Shown: positions 1 through 7,879 of the stretch, piece by piece
Numbering within the stretch: position 1 is the first letter of the stretch
How the letters are laid out: every line of letters begins with the position of its first letter
Source: CAYPIE01 sp964410665
Lineage (GTDB): Bacteria > Planctomycetota > Planctomycetia > Gemmatales > Gemmataceae
Direction of reading: 5' to 3'
DNA length: 20,578 nucleotides
Assembly: GCA_964410665.1 (NCBI GenBank)
Contig: CAYPIE010000097.1
Location: 1 to 20,578 of the forward strand
Notes under the pieces: model-generated
The model's database searches: none
What the model was told of the DNA's origin: nothing
What the model saw: the letters and a program-made list of their open reading frames with translations, nothing else
Program-made: the position numbers and the translations under genes

Positions 1-108
1 GGTTCCCACCCGCCGCTCGGACATGACACGCCGTCCATGGCGAGCATCGAACACCGGCCACATGAGGAATCGGTAGAACTTCTTGTGTACAAACCATCCA
101 AATATTAA
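1..108 (+). CDS. 3' end of an unrecognised gene (partial, runs off left edge)
   Basis: The first frame is open from the first base and ends at TAA 106-108, giving 35 residues that end in VELLVYKPSKY. The other two forward frames stop earlier (TGA near 24, TAG near 74). The tail is mixed and hydrophilic with no motif I recognise, so no function is given. A hairpin at 132-157 lies shortly after the stop, which suits a gene end. The piece is short enough that the open frame could be chance; sequence to the left would decide. Confidence 0.35.
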   Translation, partial: GSHPPLGHDTPSMASIEHRPHEESVELLVYKPSKY

Positions 109-131
109 AGTTTGTTCGTAAGACCTGCGGC

Positions 132-157
132 CGACCGATCGTTTCTAGGATTGGTCG
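132..157 (+). terminator. Stem-loop after the left-edge gene
   Basis: CGACCGATC (132-140) pairs with GATTGGTCG (149-157), nine pairs with one G-T wobble, around an 8-nt loop. It lies 24 nt after the left-edge stop and about 60 nt before the next start. There is no following T-run, so it could equally be a leader hairpin of the next gene. Confidence 0.3.
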
Positions 158-220
158 TGGGAGTCGGTTACCATCATGACTCCGCTCGAGAGGATTCTGC
201 CTCATCATCCGGAGTTCGCC

Positions 221-1153
221 ATGGTCAAGTGCATTCTTGGTGTCAGTGTCCTTGTGACGATTGTCGGGCAGGATCTGGTTGCCCAGCAAGTGGCGGACCT
301 GGAATATAAACCACCGCTACCCCGCCCGGCTTATGCTGCGGGCCAAGGGCCACGCGTGCGGGTCGATGCAGTGCATCACAACTTTCACACTGCTTCGGGT
401 CGCTACCGGCCGTTTGCGCAACTCTTACGCCGCGATGGCTACCAGGTGGAGGATCTGGCCAAACCGTGGTCGGAGGCAGTTTTTCAAACCATCGACATTC
501 TGGTGATCGCTAACCCTTTGCACGAACGCAACGTACGCGACTGGTCACTGCCCACACCATCGGCGTTTATGCCTGAGGAGATCATGCGGGTGCTCAAGTG
601 GGTGGAAGGCGGCGGATCGCTGTTTCTCATCGCCGATCATATGCCCTTCCCGGGGGCAGCAGGTGAATTGGCAAGTGCTTTTGGCGTCACCTTTAGCAAT
701 GGCTATGCGGTGACCGGGAAACGCAAGCGTGGTAAGCCCGATGTGTTCGTGGCCGAAACGGGCCTCCAACCAGGGGTGCTTACCCGCGGTCGAACCGCGG
801 ATCCCGAGGTGACTCAGGTCGCGACCTTTGGTGGCTCGGCCTTCAAGCGGCCCAAGCGGGCGATTCCGGTGCTGGTCTTCGGTGCGGATGCCTTCTCCTA
901 CGAGACGAAGAGGGCTCCCGGCATCACTGCCGACGCCTGCAAGGTGCCGATCGAGGGCTGGTGCCAAGGAGCGATCTTCGAACATGGCAAGGGGCGAGTC
1001 GCTGTCTTTGGCGAGGCCGCGATGTTTTCCGCGCAACGGGCCGGACCACGCCGCAGAAGTATGGGCATGAACGCCCCCGAGGCGAAACAGAATCACCAGC
1101 TGCTGTTGAATGTCATGCACTGGCTTAGTCGAGCCGAGGGAATGCCCGATTGA
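221..1153 (+). CDS. Secreted GATase/DUF4350-like protein
   Basis: 310 residues from ATG 221; an in-frame ATG at 176 exists, but GGAG at 211-214 sits six bases before 221 and that start exposes a signal peptide (MVKCILGVSVLVTIVGQDLVAQQ). The exported part begins with RVRVDAVHHNFHTASGRYRPFAQLLRRDGYQVEDL, followed by IDILVIANPLHERN, SLPTPSAF, a GGGSLFLIADHMPFPGA stretch and, near the end, GRVAVFGEAAMFSAQ and NVMHWL. This is the layout of DUF4350/class I glutamine-amidotransferase-like proteins, where the strand-loop after GGGSLFLI forms the flavodoxin-like core. I see no Cys-His-Glu triad, so amidotransferase activity is not implied. A role as a periplasmic binding or carbohydrate-related protein is only a guess. 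It stands alone on its strand and converges with the DUF2071 gene. Confidence 0.75.
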   Translation: MVKCILGVSVLVTIVGQDLVAQQVADLEYKPPLPRPAYAAGQGPRVRVDAVHHNFHTASGRYRPFAQLLRRDGYQVEDLAKPWSEAVFQTIDILVIANPLHERNVRDWSLPTPSAFMPEEIMRVLKWVEGGGSLFLIADHMPFPGAAGELASAFGVTFSNGYAVTGKRKRGKPDVFVAETGLQPGVLTRGRTADPEVTQVATFGGSAFKRPKRAIPVLVFGADAFSYETKRAPGITADACKVPIEGWCQGAIFEHGKGRVAVFGEAAMFSAQRAGPRRRSMGMNAPEAKQNHQLLLNVMHWLSRAEGMPD

Positions 1154-1159
1154 GGTGTG

Positions 1160-1185
1160 ACTGGGAAGCTTGCTCCTTTCCCGGT
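1160..1185. terminator. Stem-loop between convergent genes
   Basis: ACTGGGAA (1160-1167) pairs with TTCCCGGT (1178-1185), eight pairs with one wobble and a 10-nt loop. It fills the 47-bp gap between two convergent stops, so it may serve both strands. No T-run follows on either strand. Confidence 0.4.
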
Positions 1186-1200
1186 GGCTTTGCATACGTT

Positions 1201-1956
1201 CTAACCGGGCTCGGTGGCGGTCTGAACAGCGGCTGCACAGAACAAATCGTCGCGTCCATGCCACTCATGGTCAATGCGACGCATCAGTAAGGCACAATCA
1301 AAGTCGACGGCCCCAGGCGGGAATCGCTCGGGATCGTCAAAATAGCTGGACTCGATCTTGTCGATTGTGAGCGGTTCGACTTGCCAGGAGTAGCACCGTA
1401 ATTCGAGTCCATCATAGCGTCCTTGATTTGCAGTGGCCGAGTAGCCCAAAGAGCCCGCGGCAAAAAACTCGGAAGCCTCGGCCAATGACCTGAACACCGA
1501 GGATTCTGGCAGATCCTTGGCCACCCTTCCCTCCACTCGGATGTTCGAGTGGCCATCATCGCTTCGCATCCGGACCGCAAACGAAGTCGCAGCTTCGTCG
1601 ACCGAGAAGTGGGCGTGATGGTGAATTCCGGGAAACAGGCTGCCGCCTGCGAAGGTGTTCAGCCAAGCATTCGTGTCACGCCGCGGAATATACACGCCTT
1701 GCTGGTACTGGCCGTCGACCTCCCATTCTACGGCGATGCGGTGCGCGGCGTTTTCCGATCTGATGCCCCACGGCAGTGGCAGAAAACGCGGACGAACCTT
1801 GCACAGCCGAATCAGGCAGATGCCGCCCATGGCATAGCCATGGATCTGCTTGGGTCGAAATGGGGCTGGCAGCTGACGTGCCATGACCTCAGGATCCATG
1901 CGATAGTTGGCTAGGATACGCCGGTCGATCATGCCGCGGATGATGGGAATACGCAT
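1201..1956 (-). CDS. DUF2071 (YqjF-like) family protein
   Basis: 251 residues from the ATG at 1956. A longer frame begins at 1986, but on the minus strand GGAGA lies just before 1956 and the protein then starts MRIPIIRGMIDRRILANYRM, the usual family N-terminus. Family-like segments include LPAPFRPKQIHGYAMGGICLIRL, the GVYIPRRDTNAW stretch and the GGSLFPGIHHHAHF segment. DUF2071 proteins have an acetoacetate-decarboxylase-like fold and no well-established reaction; the sequence gives no better function here. Predicted cytoplasmic: no signal peptide or TM segment. Monocistronic, with a convergent left neighbour and a divergent right neighbour. Confidence 0.8.
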   Translation of the reverse strand: MRIPIIRGMIDRRILANYRMDPEVMARQLPAPFRPKQIHGYAMGGICLIRLCKVRPRFLPLPWGIRSENAAHRIAVEWEVDGQYQQGVYIPRRDTNAWLNTFAGGSLFPGIHHHAHFSVDEAATSFAVRMRSDDGHSNIRVEGRVAKDLPESSVFRSLAEASEFFAAGSLGYSATANQGRYDGLELRCYSWQVEPLTIDKIESSYFDDPERFPPGAVDFDCALLMRRIDHEWHGRDDLFCAAAVQTATEPG

Positions 1957-2054
1957 GACGTTCTCCGCACAGGTGCTCGCTAGCATAACCTATGCCCGAC
2001 GCGATCGATAACCGTTTCTTCCAATTTCGAGATCCCGACGAAACACCATCCCTT

Positions 2055-2083
2055 TTGACAAGGCTTGCTCCAGCGAGGATGAT
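2055..2083 (+). promoter_or_regulatory. Possible sigma-70-type promoter upstream of plsC-like gene
   Basis: TTGACA at 2055-2060 is followed after 17 bp by GATGAT (2078-2083), a four-of-six match to TATAAT. It would give a leader of roughly 100 nt to the acyltransferase gene. The alternative is the TATAAT at 2156. Confidence 0.3.
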
Positions 2084-2155
2084 AGAACGCGGAAAGGTGC
2101 ATGGATACGCTTTTTCCCCATCGATACGTCGGACGTCTCATCTAAAATCATTACG

Positions 2156-2161
2156 TATAAT
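2156..2161 (+). promoter_or_regulatory. Consensus -10 box before plsC-like gene
   Basis: An exact TATAAT lies in the AT-rich patch 2139-2180, about 27 bp before the start at 2188, which would leave a short leader of about 20 nt. No convincing -35 hexamer is found 16-18 bp upstream, and no TGn extension is present. Confidence 0.35.
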
Positions 2162-2187
2162 TATTTTATAGTTTACATAGAGCTACG

Positions 2188-3447
2188 ATGGGCTGGTTCT
2201 ACAAGGCATCGTCGCCGGAAAACCTGGAGCGTCCGGTTCGCTTTGCCATTGATGCGGAGAGGCCTCGCTTCTATCCTCCACGCCTGAGTGGATTTTGGGC
2301 AACGCTGGTGACCCCGTTCGCCGGGCGGTTTGCCCGCCGGATATGGAAACTCGATCAAGTCGAGATCGATGGGATCGAAGCGATCTTGCCGCAGATCAGT
2401 CCTGGGGATGGGGTACTGATCACGCCCAATCACAGTTTTGAAGGAGATGCGTTTGTGCTTTGGAACGTGGCCCGGCGGCTCCGTCGTCGTTTCCACTTTA
2501 TGGCCGACTGGCGGGCGTTTCGTGGCGGCTGGCACCTCAAAGCCTGGCTGTTGCAGCGGCTAGGGGTGTTCAGTGTCGACCGCGATGGCAGCGATCGGCA
2601 ATCGCTAAGGACCGCCATCGACCTGCTTTGTGGTGGGCAGTGGTTGGTCGCCTTCCCAGAGGGAGAGATTCACCACCTCAACCAGCGGCTCAAGCCGTTT
2701 CTCGATGGCGTCGGCTACATGGCTCGTACGGCACAAAAGCAACTGGCCAAGATCAAGCCCGAGCAGCGCATCTGGCTGTTACCCGCCGCCATTCGCTATC
2801 GCTTGAATGAGAATCCGCGGCCTGACCTGGAGGCGGCGATGACGCGGTTGGAAAACCGCATGATCTGGACGCGACCCCCTCGAGGTACGTGTTTGCACGA
2901 GCGGATTCTTTACCTCGGTGACATGATGCTCACCCTGAAGGAAAAAGAAAAGCTTGGTCGTAGCGGCGAGCTGGGGATGGATCTGCCCACCCGCATCGCC
3001 GCCCTCACGGAGTCACTTTTGGCGCGGCACGAGGCGTTCTATCTGCCCCAGCGGCCGATCGCCAAGACCATTCCCTTACGGGTCAAGGCCTTACGCCGAA
3101 GTTTGCTCGAGATTGGCTGGACGGGAGCCCCCGAGAGTCCCGAGGCGGTGTCTGCCCGTGATGCTCTGGATGATGTGCAATTGGCCTTGCAGTTGTATAG
3201 TTATCCAGGAAATTATATTGCTGATGATGATTCATTGCTGGCCATGACTGAGACCATTGAGAAGTATACCGAGGATGTCTATGGGATCGCCGATCCGATC
3301 GCCCGCCGTCGAGCCCGCATTGTCTTTGGCGAACCCATCGATCTGCGTAAAGTCAGTCGGGCGGATACTGCCCGGGGTGAATTGACCGAACAGCTCGAAC
3401 GAGAAACCGCGGAACTGCTCAAGAAGGCCGGGGAGGGGATGTGGTAA
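2188..3447 (+). CDS. PlsC-like glycerol-phosphate acyltransferase family protein
   Basis: 419 residues. The acyltransferase core is clear: NHSFEGD gives the HX4D motif (His82, Asp87), GVFSVDRDG matches the second block, and FPEGE (156-160) is the third. Such enzymes move an acyl chain onto a glycerol-phosphate or related acceptor at the membrane. The core fills about residues 55-230; the remaining 190 residues are charged, mostly helical-looking and have no motif I recognise, so the protein is much longer than a normal PlsC (about 240). The acceptor may therefore not be lysophosphatidate. The start lacks a good Shine-Dalgarno; ATG 2188 is the first after the AT-rich promoter patch. Hydrophobicity is low, so peripheral membrane attachment is more likely than TM spans. 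Confidence 0.82.
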   Translation: MGWFYKASSPENLERPVRFAIDAERPRFYPPRLSGFWATLVTPFAGRFARRIWKLDQVEIDGIEAILPQISPGDGVLITPNHSFEGDAFVLWNVARRLRRRFHFMADWRAFRGGWHLKAWLLQRLGVFSVDRDGSDRQSLRTAIDLLCGGQWLVAFPEGEIHHLNQRLKPFLDGVGYMARTAQKQLAKIKPEQRIWLLPAAIRYRLNENPRPDLEAAMTRLENRMIWTRPPRGTCLHERILYLGDMMLTLKEKEKLGRSGELGMDLPTRIAALTESLLARHEAFYLPQRPIAKTIPLRVKALRRSLLEIGWTGAPESPEAVSARDALDDVQLALQLYSYPGNYIADDDSLLAMTETIEKYTEDVYGIADPIARRRARIVFGEPIDLRKVSRADTARGELTEQLERETAELLKKAGEGMW

Positions 3448-3475
3448 GCGAGCCGACCGATTCGCGGCGGCTCGC
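3448..3475 (+). terminator. GC-rich stem-loop at the stop of the plsC-like gene
   Basis: GCGAGCCG (3448-3455) pairs perfectly with CGGCTCGC (3468-3475); inside, CCG (3457-3459) can pair with CGG (3465-3467). The stem starts on the base after the TAA. A C-run, not a T-run, follows, so termination would not be of the standard intrinsic type. Confidence 0.5.
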
Positions 3476-3498
3476 CCCCAGATCGGGACTTGCTTGTA

Positions 3499-3515
3499 CT
3501 CAGGGCTTCCCTGAG
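3499..3515 (-). terminator. Stem-loop after the aldehyde dehydrogenase gene
   Basis: CTCAGGG (3499-3505) and CCCTGAG (3509-3515) form a perfect seven-pair stem with a 3-nt loop, 18 bp beyond the stop of the minus-strand gene. It is symmetric, so it may act on both strands of the convergent pair. No T-run. Confidence 0.5.
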
Positions 3516-3533
3516 AACGTTGATTCCTTCGCG

Positions 3534-4988
3534 TTAGTCGCGTAAACGCAGCGCCACATACTTGGTCTCCAGGTAAGCCTCGAGGCCTTCATGGGCCAGC
3601 TCGCGGCCTAAGCCGGATTCCTTCATACCGCCGAACGGGGCCTGCGGCGCCGCTGGGACCGGTTCGTTGATGCCGATAATGCCAGCCTCTAGACCCTCGG
3701 CCAGTTTCCACATCACCGTGATGTCGTTGGTGAACACATAAGCTGCTAGCCCGTAGCGGGTGTTGTTGGCCGCGGCGATCACCTCGTCGAGCTTGTCAAA
3801 ATCCAACAGCGGCATCACCGGGGCGAACGGCTCCTCGCTCATCATCTTCATTTCGCCGTGGATGTTCTTCAGCACCGTCGGCTCGAAGAAGTACCCCTTG
3901 TCGAAGCGATCCGACCGTTTGCCGCCGGTGAGCAGTTGCGCGCCTTGGCGGGTCGCATCCTCGATGAGTTCCACTGTGCTGGCGAGCGCCTTTTCCTCAA
4001 ACATCGGGCCAATCTCGATGCCCTCGTCGAGGCCATTGCCCAGTTTGAGTTTGCGGGTAGCCTCCACGGTTGCTTCAGTGAAAGATTTCTCGATATCTTT
4101 GTGTACATAAAACCGCGTCGGTGAAATACACACCTGGCCATTGTTGCGGAACTTGCCCATCACCGCCGCCTTGGCGACGACCTCGGGGTCGGCGTCGGGA
4201 AAGACGATAAACGGAGCATGGCCGCCCAGCTCCAGGCTTAGGCGTTTTACCTGGTCGGCCGAGCGGCGCATCAACTGTTTGCCCACTTCGGTCGAGCCGG
4301 TGAAGCTGATCTTGCGGCAAATCGGATTGTCCAGAAACTCATCGGCGATTTCCTGAGCCGGTCCAAGCACGAGATTGGCTACCCCCGGCGGCAAGCCGGC
4401 CTCGATCATGCACTCGAAGACGCCGATCAACGACAAAGGCGTCTGACTGGCCGGCTTGGCGACCACCGTACAGCCGACGGCCAGGGCCGGGGCAATCTTG
4501 CGTGACTGAAGGGTGATCGGAAAGTTCCACGGACTGATGGCTCCGACCACGCCGACGGGATGCTTGATGGTCAAATGGCGTTTGCCGGGAGCGGAGTTCG
4601 GAATAATTTGGCCATAGGCTCGCTTGCCCTCCTCGGCGAACCATTCAAAGGTGTCGGCCGAGTGCAGCACTTCGGCCTTGGCTTCGGGGACGGGCTTGCC
4701 CTGCTCCATGGTCAAGGTGCGGGCCAGTGAATCGGCCCGTTCCCGCATCCGCTCGGCGGTTTTTTTCAGGACCTTGGCTCGCTCGTAAGCGGTGGTCTTC
4801 ATCCAACTCTGCATAGCCTGGTGGGCAGCCTCAATTGCCCGCCGGGTATCGCCGCGGTTGCCGTATGCCACCTCGGTGATGACCTCCTCGGTGGCGGGGT
4901 TGATGACCCCGAGCGTTCGGCCATCTTCCGCCTCGCACCATTTTCCGTTGATGTACATCTTCTGGAGAGATGCCGTCACGGTCGCCAT
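3534..4988 (-). CDS. NAD(P)-dependent aldehyde dehydrogenase, succinate-semialdehyde type
   Basis: 484 residues, normal length for the family, with AGGAG about nine bases before the ATG. It oxidises an aldehyde to an acid through a cysteine thioester. Visible residues: Asn155 in PWNFP, FTGS (229-232) in the cofactor region, Glu253 in LELGG, Cys287 in NNGQVCISP, and a late EEPFAPVMP / PFGGMKESGLGRE segment. The overall match is to the GabD group, which makes succinate from succinate semialdehyde in the GABA shunt. The GQVCISPTR loop differs from the commoner GQVCVCPNR form and no GABA transaminase gene is nearby, so the substrate could be a related semialdehyde. Cytoplasmic. Divergent from the phosphoesterase gene across a 107-bp region with inverted repeats that overlap its likely promoter. 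Confidence 0.88.
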   Translation of the reverse strand: MATVTASLQKMYINGKWCEAEDGRTLGVINPATEEVITEVAYGNRGDTRRAIEAAHQAMQSWMKTTAYERAKVLKKTAERMRERADSLARTLTMEQGKPVPEAKAEVLHSADTFEWFAEEGKRAYGQIIPNSAPGKRHLTIKHPVGVVGAISPWNFPITLQSRKIAPALAVGCTVVAKPASQTPLSLIGVFECMIEAGLPPGVANLVLGPAQEIADEFLDNPICRKISFTGSTEVGKQLMRRSADQVKRLSLELGGHAPFIVFPDADPEVVAKAAVMGKFRNNGQVCISPTRFYVHKDIEKSFTEATVEATRKLKLGNGLDEGIEIGPMFEEKALASTVELIEDATRQGAQLLTGGKRSDRFDKGYFFEPTVLKNIHGEMKMMSEEPFAPVMPLLDFDKLDEVIAAANNTRYGLAAYVFTNDITVMWKLAEGLEAGIIGINEPVPAAPQAPFGGMKESGLGRELAHEGLEAYLETKYVALRLRD

Positions 4989-5014
4989 GATTTTTCTCCT
5001 GATCCCTTGGACAT

Positions 5015-5036
5015 CCTACCGGAATCGTATGGTAGG
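5015..5036. promoter_or_regulatory. Inverted repeat over the -10 box (possible operator)
   Basis: CCTACC (5015-5020) and GGTAGG (5031-5036) flank a 10-nt centre that contains the predicted minus-strand -10 box. Such placement suits a repressor site; the regulator is unknown. Confidence 0.35.
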
Positions 5037-5052
5037 CTATTTGCCAGGACAA
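5024..5052 (-). promoter_or_regulatory. Likely promoter of the aldehyde dehydrogenase gene
   Basis: Reading the minus strand, TTGTCC (plus 5047-5052) is followed after exactly 17 bp by TACGAT (plus 5024-5029), each a four-of-six match with the important bases present. The predicted transcript has a leader of about 25-30 nt containing the AGGAG. Both boxes fall inside inverted-repeat arms. Confidence 0.45.
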
Positions 5053-5071
5053 GGAATGTCGTCCCTTGTCC
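5047..5071. promoter_or_regulatory. Inverted repeat over the -35 box (operator or leader hairpin)
   Basis: GGACAAGG (5047-5054) and CCTTGTCC (5064-5071) are perfect eight-base arms around a 9-nt centre. The left arm overlaps the predicted -35 of the minus-strand gene, and the right arm lies 14 bp before the Shine-Dalgarno of the plus-strand gene. It may be an operator, or a hairpin in the phosphoesterase leader. Confidence 0.45.
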
Positions 5072-5095
5072 AGCGAGTGGAGGGAAAGGAGCGGC

Positions 5096-5842
5096 ATGCG
5101 CATCCTGATACTGTCAGACATCCATGCCAACTGGGCGGCCCTGCAGGCGATTCAGGAGACCTGGGATATCTGCCTGTTCTTAGGCGATCTGGTCGACTAC
5201 GGCCCCGACCCGGCCCCTTGTATCGAATGGATCCGCCAACATGCCCAGCATGCGGTGCGTGGCAACCATGATCATGGACTCGCCCAACAAGTTCCCGTCT
5301 ACGGACTCAACGGCTTCCGCTACCTGACCGCAGCGACCCGAGGGGTCACCAGTATTCGTGTTCATCCAGAGCAGCGTCGCTATTTAGCCAGTCTACCGGT
5401 GTCCCGAATGCTTACGCTGGCCGGCAAACGTTTTTTGCTGGTTCATGCCACGCCTCGAGATCCGCTCGATGAGTACAGTCAGAATGATGCCGAGTTCTGG
5501 GCCCGCCGCCTGCCCGATGTTGCTGCGGACTATGTGTTGGTAGGACATACCCATCAACAATATTCACTGCAAATCGACTCGACTACCATTATCAACCCGG
5601 GTAGTGTCGGCTTGCAACGGGATGGCGATCCTCGTGCAGGCTATGCCATTCTTGAGGATGGGCGGCTTGAACTCAAGCGGATCGACTATTCGATCGAAAC
5701 CGTCGTGCAGGCCGTGCAAAACACTCCAATTCCCGAAGTGGCCCAGCGGATGCTGATCGAAGTTTACCGTCGCGGTCAATTACCGCCGGTATTGCCGCAG
5801 TCGATCGGCGAACGGCTGTCGCCGCGAACGCCGGTCTCGTGA
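5096..5842 (+). CDS. Metallophosphoesterase, YfcE/MPE type
   Basis: 248 residues from ATG 5096; the frame opens earlier at 5066, but AAAGGAG (5085-5091) and the family start MRILILSDIH fix the later one. Metal-binding motifs are all present: Asp8 and His10 in SDIHAN, GDLVDYGP (30-37), GNHD (56-59), His117 in LVHATP and GHTH (150-153), followed by NPGSVG (167-172). These bind two metal ions and hydrolyse phosphomono- or diesters; the true substrate in this family is usually unknown. Cytoplasmic. Only 26 bp separate it from the next gene, so the two are probably one transcript. Confidence 0.87.
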   Translation: MRILILSDIHANWAALQAIQETWDICLFLGDLVDYGPDPAPCIEWIRQHAQHAVRGNHDHGLAQQVPVYGLNGFRYLTAATRGVTSIRVHPEQRRYLASLPVSRMLTLAGKRFLLVHATPRDPLDEYSQNDAEFWARRLPDVAADYVLVGHTHQQYSLQIDSTTIINPGSVGLQRDGDPRAGYAILEDGRLELKRIDYSIETVVQAVQNTPIPEVAQRMLIEVYRRGQLPPVLPQSIGERLSPRTPVS

Positions 5843-5868
5843 CGTTTCCCCTCCAGGAGGTAAGGCCA

Positions 5869-7761
5869 ATGCCAGGGCGTTTTTGCTGCATCGTGCTGAC
5901 AGGACTGCTATGGCTCGGATCAGGCCCACAATCTGTGCGCGGTCAGGATGGCGATGGTTCTGTAGTCATTACCGGCGAGTTAAAGCAGTGGCATAAGGTA
6001 ACGCTGAACCTGGCTGGCCCCTTTGCCCGCGAGCAAGACCGGGATCCCAATCCGTTTACCGACTACCGCATGACCGTCCGTTTCCGTCATGAATCGGGTC
6101 GCCCCGAGTATCAGGTCCCCGGCTACTTTGCTGCCGATGGGAATGCGGCCAACACCTCGGCCGAGGTGGGCAACCAGTGGCGGGCCCATCTGTCGCCGGA
6201 TAAGCCCGGACGCTGGACCTACACCATCGACTTCCGCCGTGGCAACGAAGTGGCCGTCAACGACCAGCCGGGTCAACCGCAACGACCCTATCATGGCCAG
6301 ACGAGTAGCTTTGAGATTCGTCCTAGCGACAAGACTGGGCGCGACTTTCGCGCCCATGGCCGGTTGACCTATATTGGCAAGCACTACCTTCAGTTCGCTG
6401 GGTCGGGGGACTATTTTCTGAAGGCTGGCCCGGATGCACCGGAGACCCTGTTGGCCTATGCCGACTTCGATGGCACGGTTGCTCGCAAAAAAAATGCGCC
6501 GCTCAAGAGCTGGAAGCCGCATCGCCGTGATTGGCGTCAAGGCGATCCGACCTGGCAGAAAACCAAGGGACGCGGGCTGATCGGAGCGCTCAACTACTTA
6601 GCGGACAAAGGCATGAATGCCTTCTCGTTTCTGCCTTATAACGGCGGCGGTGACGGGGACAACGTCTGGCCGTTCATCGCGCGGGACGCCAAGCGACACT
6701 ATGACTGCTCCAAGCTGGATCAGTGGGGCATCGTCTTCGATCATGCCACCGCGCGTGGCCTCTATCTGCACTTCAAGTTGCAGGAGCAGGAAAACGATGA
6801 CAATCGCCTCGGTAAAAAAGGGCCTCGCCAGGTGGCAGCGGCGCTCGATGGAGGTGATTTAGGGGTAGAACGGAAGCTTTATTGCCGTGAGCTCATCGCC
6901 CGTTTTGCCCACAACCTGGCGCTGAACTGGAACCTTGGAGAAGAAAACACGCAGAGCCCGGAACAACAACGAGACATGGCTGCCTACCTCCGCAAGATCG
7001 ACCCCTACGACCACCATATTGTGGTGCACACCTTTCCCAATGCCCAGGACAAGGTCTATCCCAAGCTGCTAGGTGAACAGAGTGTGCTCACGGGAGCGTC
7101 CTTGCAGAACAGTTGGAGTGCCGCTCACCGGCAGACTGCCAAGTGGGTCGAGGCCTCCGCCCGCAGCCAGAAGCCTTGGGTGGTGGTCAACGATGAGCAA
7201 AACCCGGCGAGCCATGGCGTGCCGCCCGACGCGGGCTATCAGGGCCACTCCGGTGAGGCGATCCAGAATGGGAAACCCTATACGCGTCATGATATTCGCA
7301 AATATTGCCTCTGGGGCACGCTGCTGGCCGGCGGCGCGGGCGTGGAATACTACTTCGGCTACAAGCTACCGCAGAACGACTTAAACTGTGAGGACTTCCG
7401 CAGTCGCGACCGTTGTTGGGATGATTGCCGCATCGCGTTGGACTTCTTCCGCACCGAGCAGATCCCGTTCTGGGACATGACCTGCATGGACCAGCTGGTC
7501 GGCAACCCACGGCGCAACAACGACCGCTACTGCTTCGCCAAGCCAGGGTCCATTTACCTTGTGTATCTGCCCAAGGGTGGCAGTAGTGACCTTGAACTGG
7601 GCGATGACGCGGGAGACTTCCGGGTGCAGTGGTTCAACCCTCGGACCGGCGGGCAACCTCAAGATGGCAGCGTCCGTAAGGTCCGCGGCGGGCAGAAGGT
7701 GGCCCTGGGCAACCCACCCGCGGAGCCCAATCAAGATTGGTTGGTGATGGTTCGCCGCTGA
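5869..7761 (+). CDS. Secreted DUF5060 glycoside-hydrolase-like protein
   Basis: 630 residues from ATG 5869, chosen because AGGAGG lies eight bases upstream (5855-5860) and the product then begins with a signal peptide ending near VRGQD (24-27). A GTG at 5839 would overlap the previous stop but lacks such a site. Residues 35-150 match the DUF5060 beta-sandwich (ELKQWHKVTL, NPFTDYRMTV, PGYFAADGNAANTS, GRWTYTIDF). Residues 160-540 look like a TIM-barrel of the GH-A kind: NWNLGEEN carries a likely acid/base (Glu358 or Glu359) and VVVNDEQN a likely nucleophile (Glu443). The last 80 residues resemble the putative collagen-binding C-terminal domain found with these proteins. Inferred role: breakdown of an extracellular polysaccharide or glycoprotein glycan in the periplasm or outside; substrate unknown. 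Confidence 0.8.
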   Translation: MPGRFCCIVLTGLLWLGSGPQSVRGQDGDGSVVITGELKQWHKVTLNLAGPFAREQDRDPNPFTDYRMTVRFRHESGRPEYQVPGYFAADGNAANTSAEVGNQWRAHLSPDKPGRWTYTIDFRRGNEVAVNDQPGQPQRPYHGQTSSFEIRPSDKTGRDFRAHGRLTYIGKHYLQFAGSGDYFLKAGPDAPETLLAYADFDGTVARKKNAPLKSWKPHRRDWRQGDPTWQKTKGRGLIGALNYLADKGMNAFSFLPYNGGGDGDNVWPFIARDAKRHYDCSKLDQWGIVFDHATARGLYLHFKLQEQENDDNRLGKKGPRQVAAALDGGDLGVERKLYCRELIARFAHNLALNWNLGEENTQSPEQQRDMAAYLRKIDPYDHHIVVHTFPNAQDKVYPKLLGEQSVLTGASLQNSWSAAHRQTAKWVEASARSQKPWVVVNDEQNPASHGVPPDAGYQGHSGEAIQNGKPYTRHDIRKYCLWGTLLAGGAGVEYYFGYKLPQNDLNCEDFRSRDRCWDDCRIALDFFRTEQIPFWDMTCMDQLVGNPRRNNDRYCFAKPGSIYLVYLPKGGSSDLELGDDAGDFRVQWFNPRTGGQPQDGSVRKVRGGQKVALGNPPAEPNQDWLVMVRR

Positions 7762-7778
7762 GGCTCAGGCGTGGTCAT

Positions 7779-7792
7779 AGGCTTCAAAGCCT
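7779..7792. terminator. Short stem-loop between convergent genes
   Basis: AGGCTT (7779-7784) and AAGCCT (7787-7792) form a small stem, and AGCC...GGCT just after it can form a competing one. It lies 18 bp beyond the DUF5060 stop within a 118-bp gap that otherwise shows nothing. Stem is short and there is only TTT after it. Confidence 0.25.
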
Positions 7793-7879
7793 TTGGCTAC
7801 GATCTTCCAGGTCCCCGCAATTCTCATCAAGAGTAACAAATCTGTGTGGCGTACTAGCGATGAGGTCCTTCGCAGGGGC

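Noticed and set aside
545..1264. 239-codon minus-strand frame opposite the DUF4350-like gene
   Set aside because: It is His/Arg-rich with no motif, lies wholly antisense to a well-supported gene and has no ribosome site; it is a shadow frame from GC-rich codon use.
5980..6540. 186-codon minus-strand frame in the DUF5060 gene
   Set aside because: Antisense within a domain that reads clearly on the other strand.
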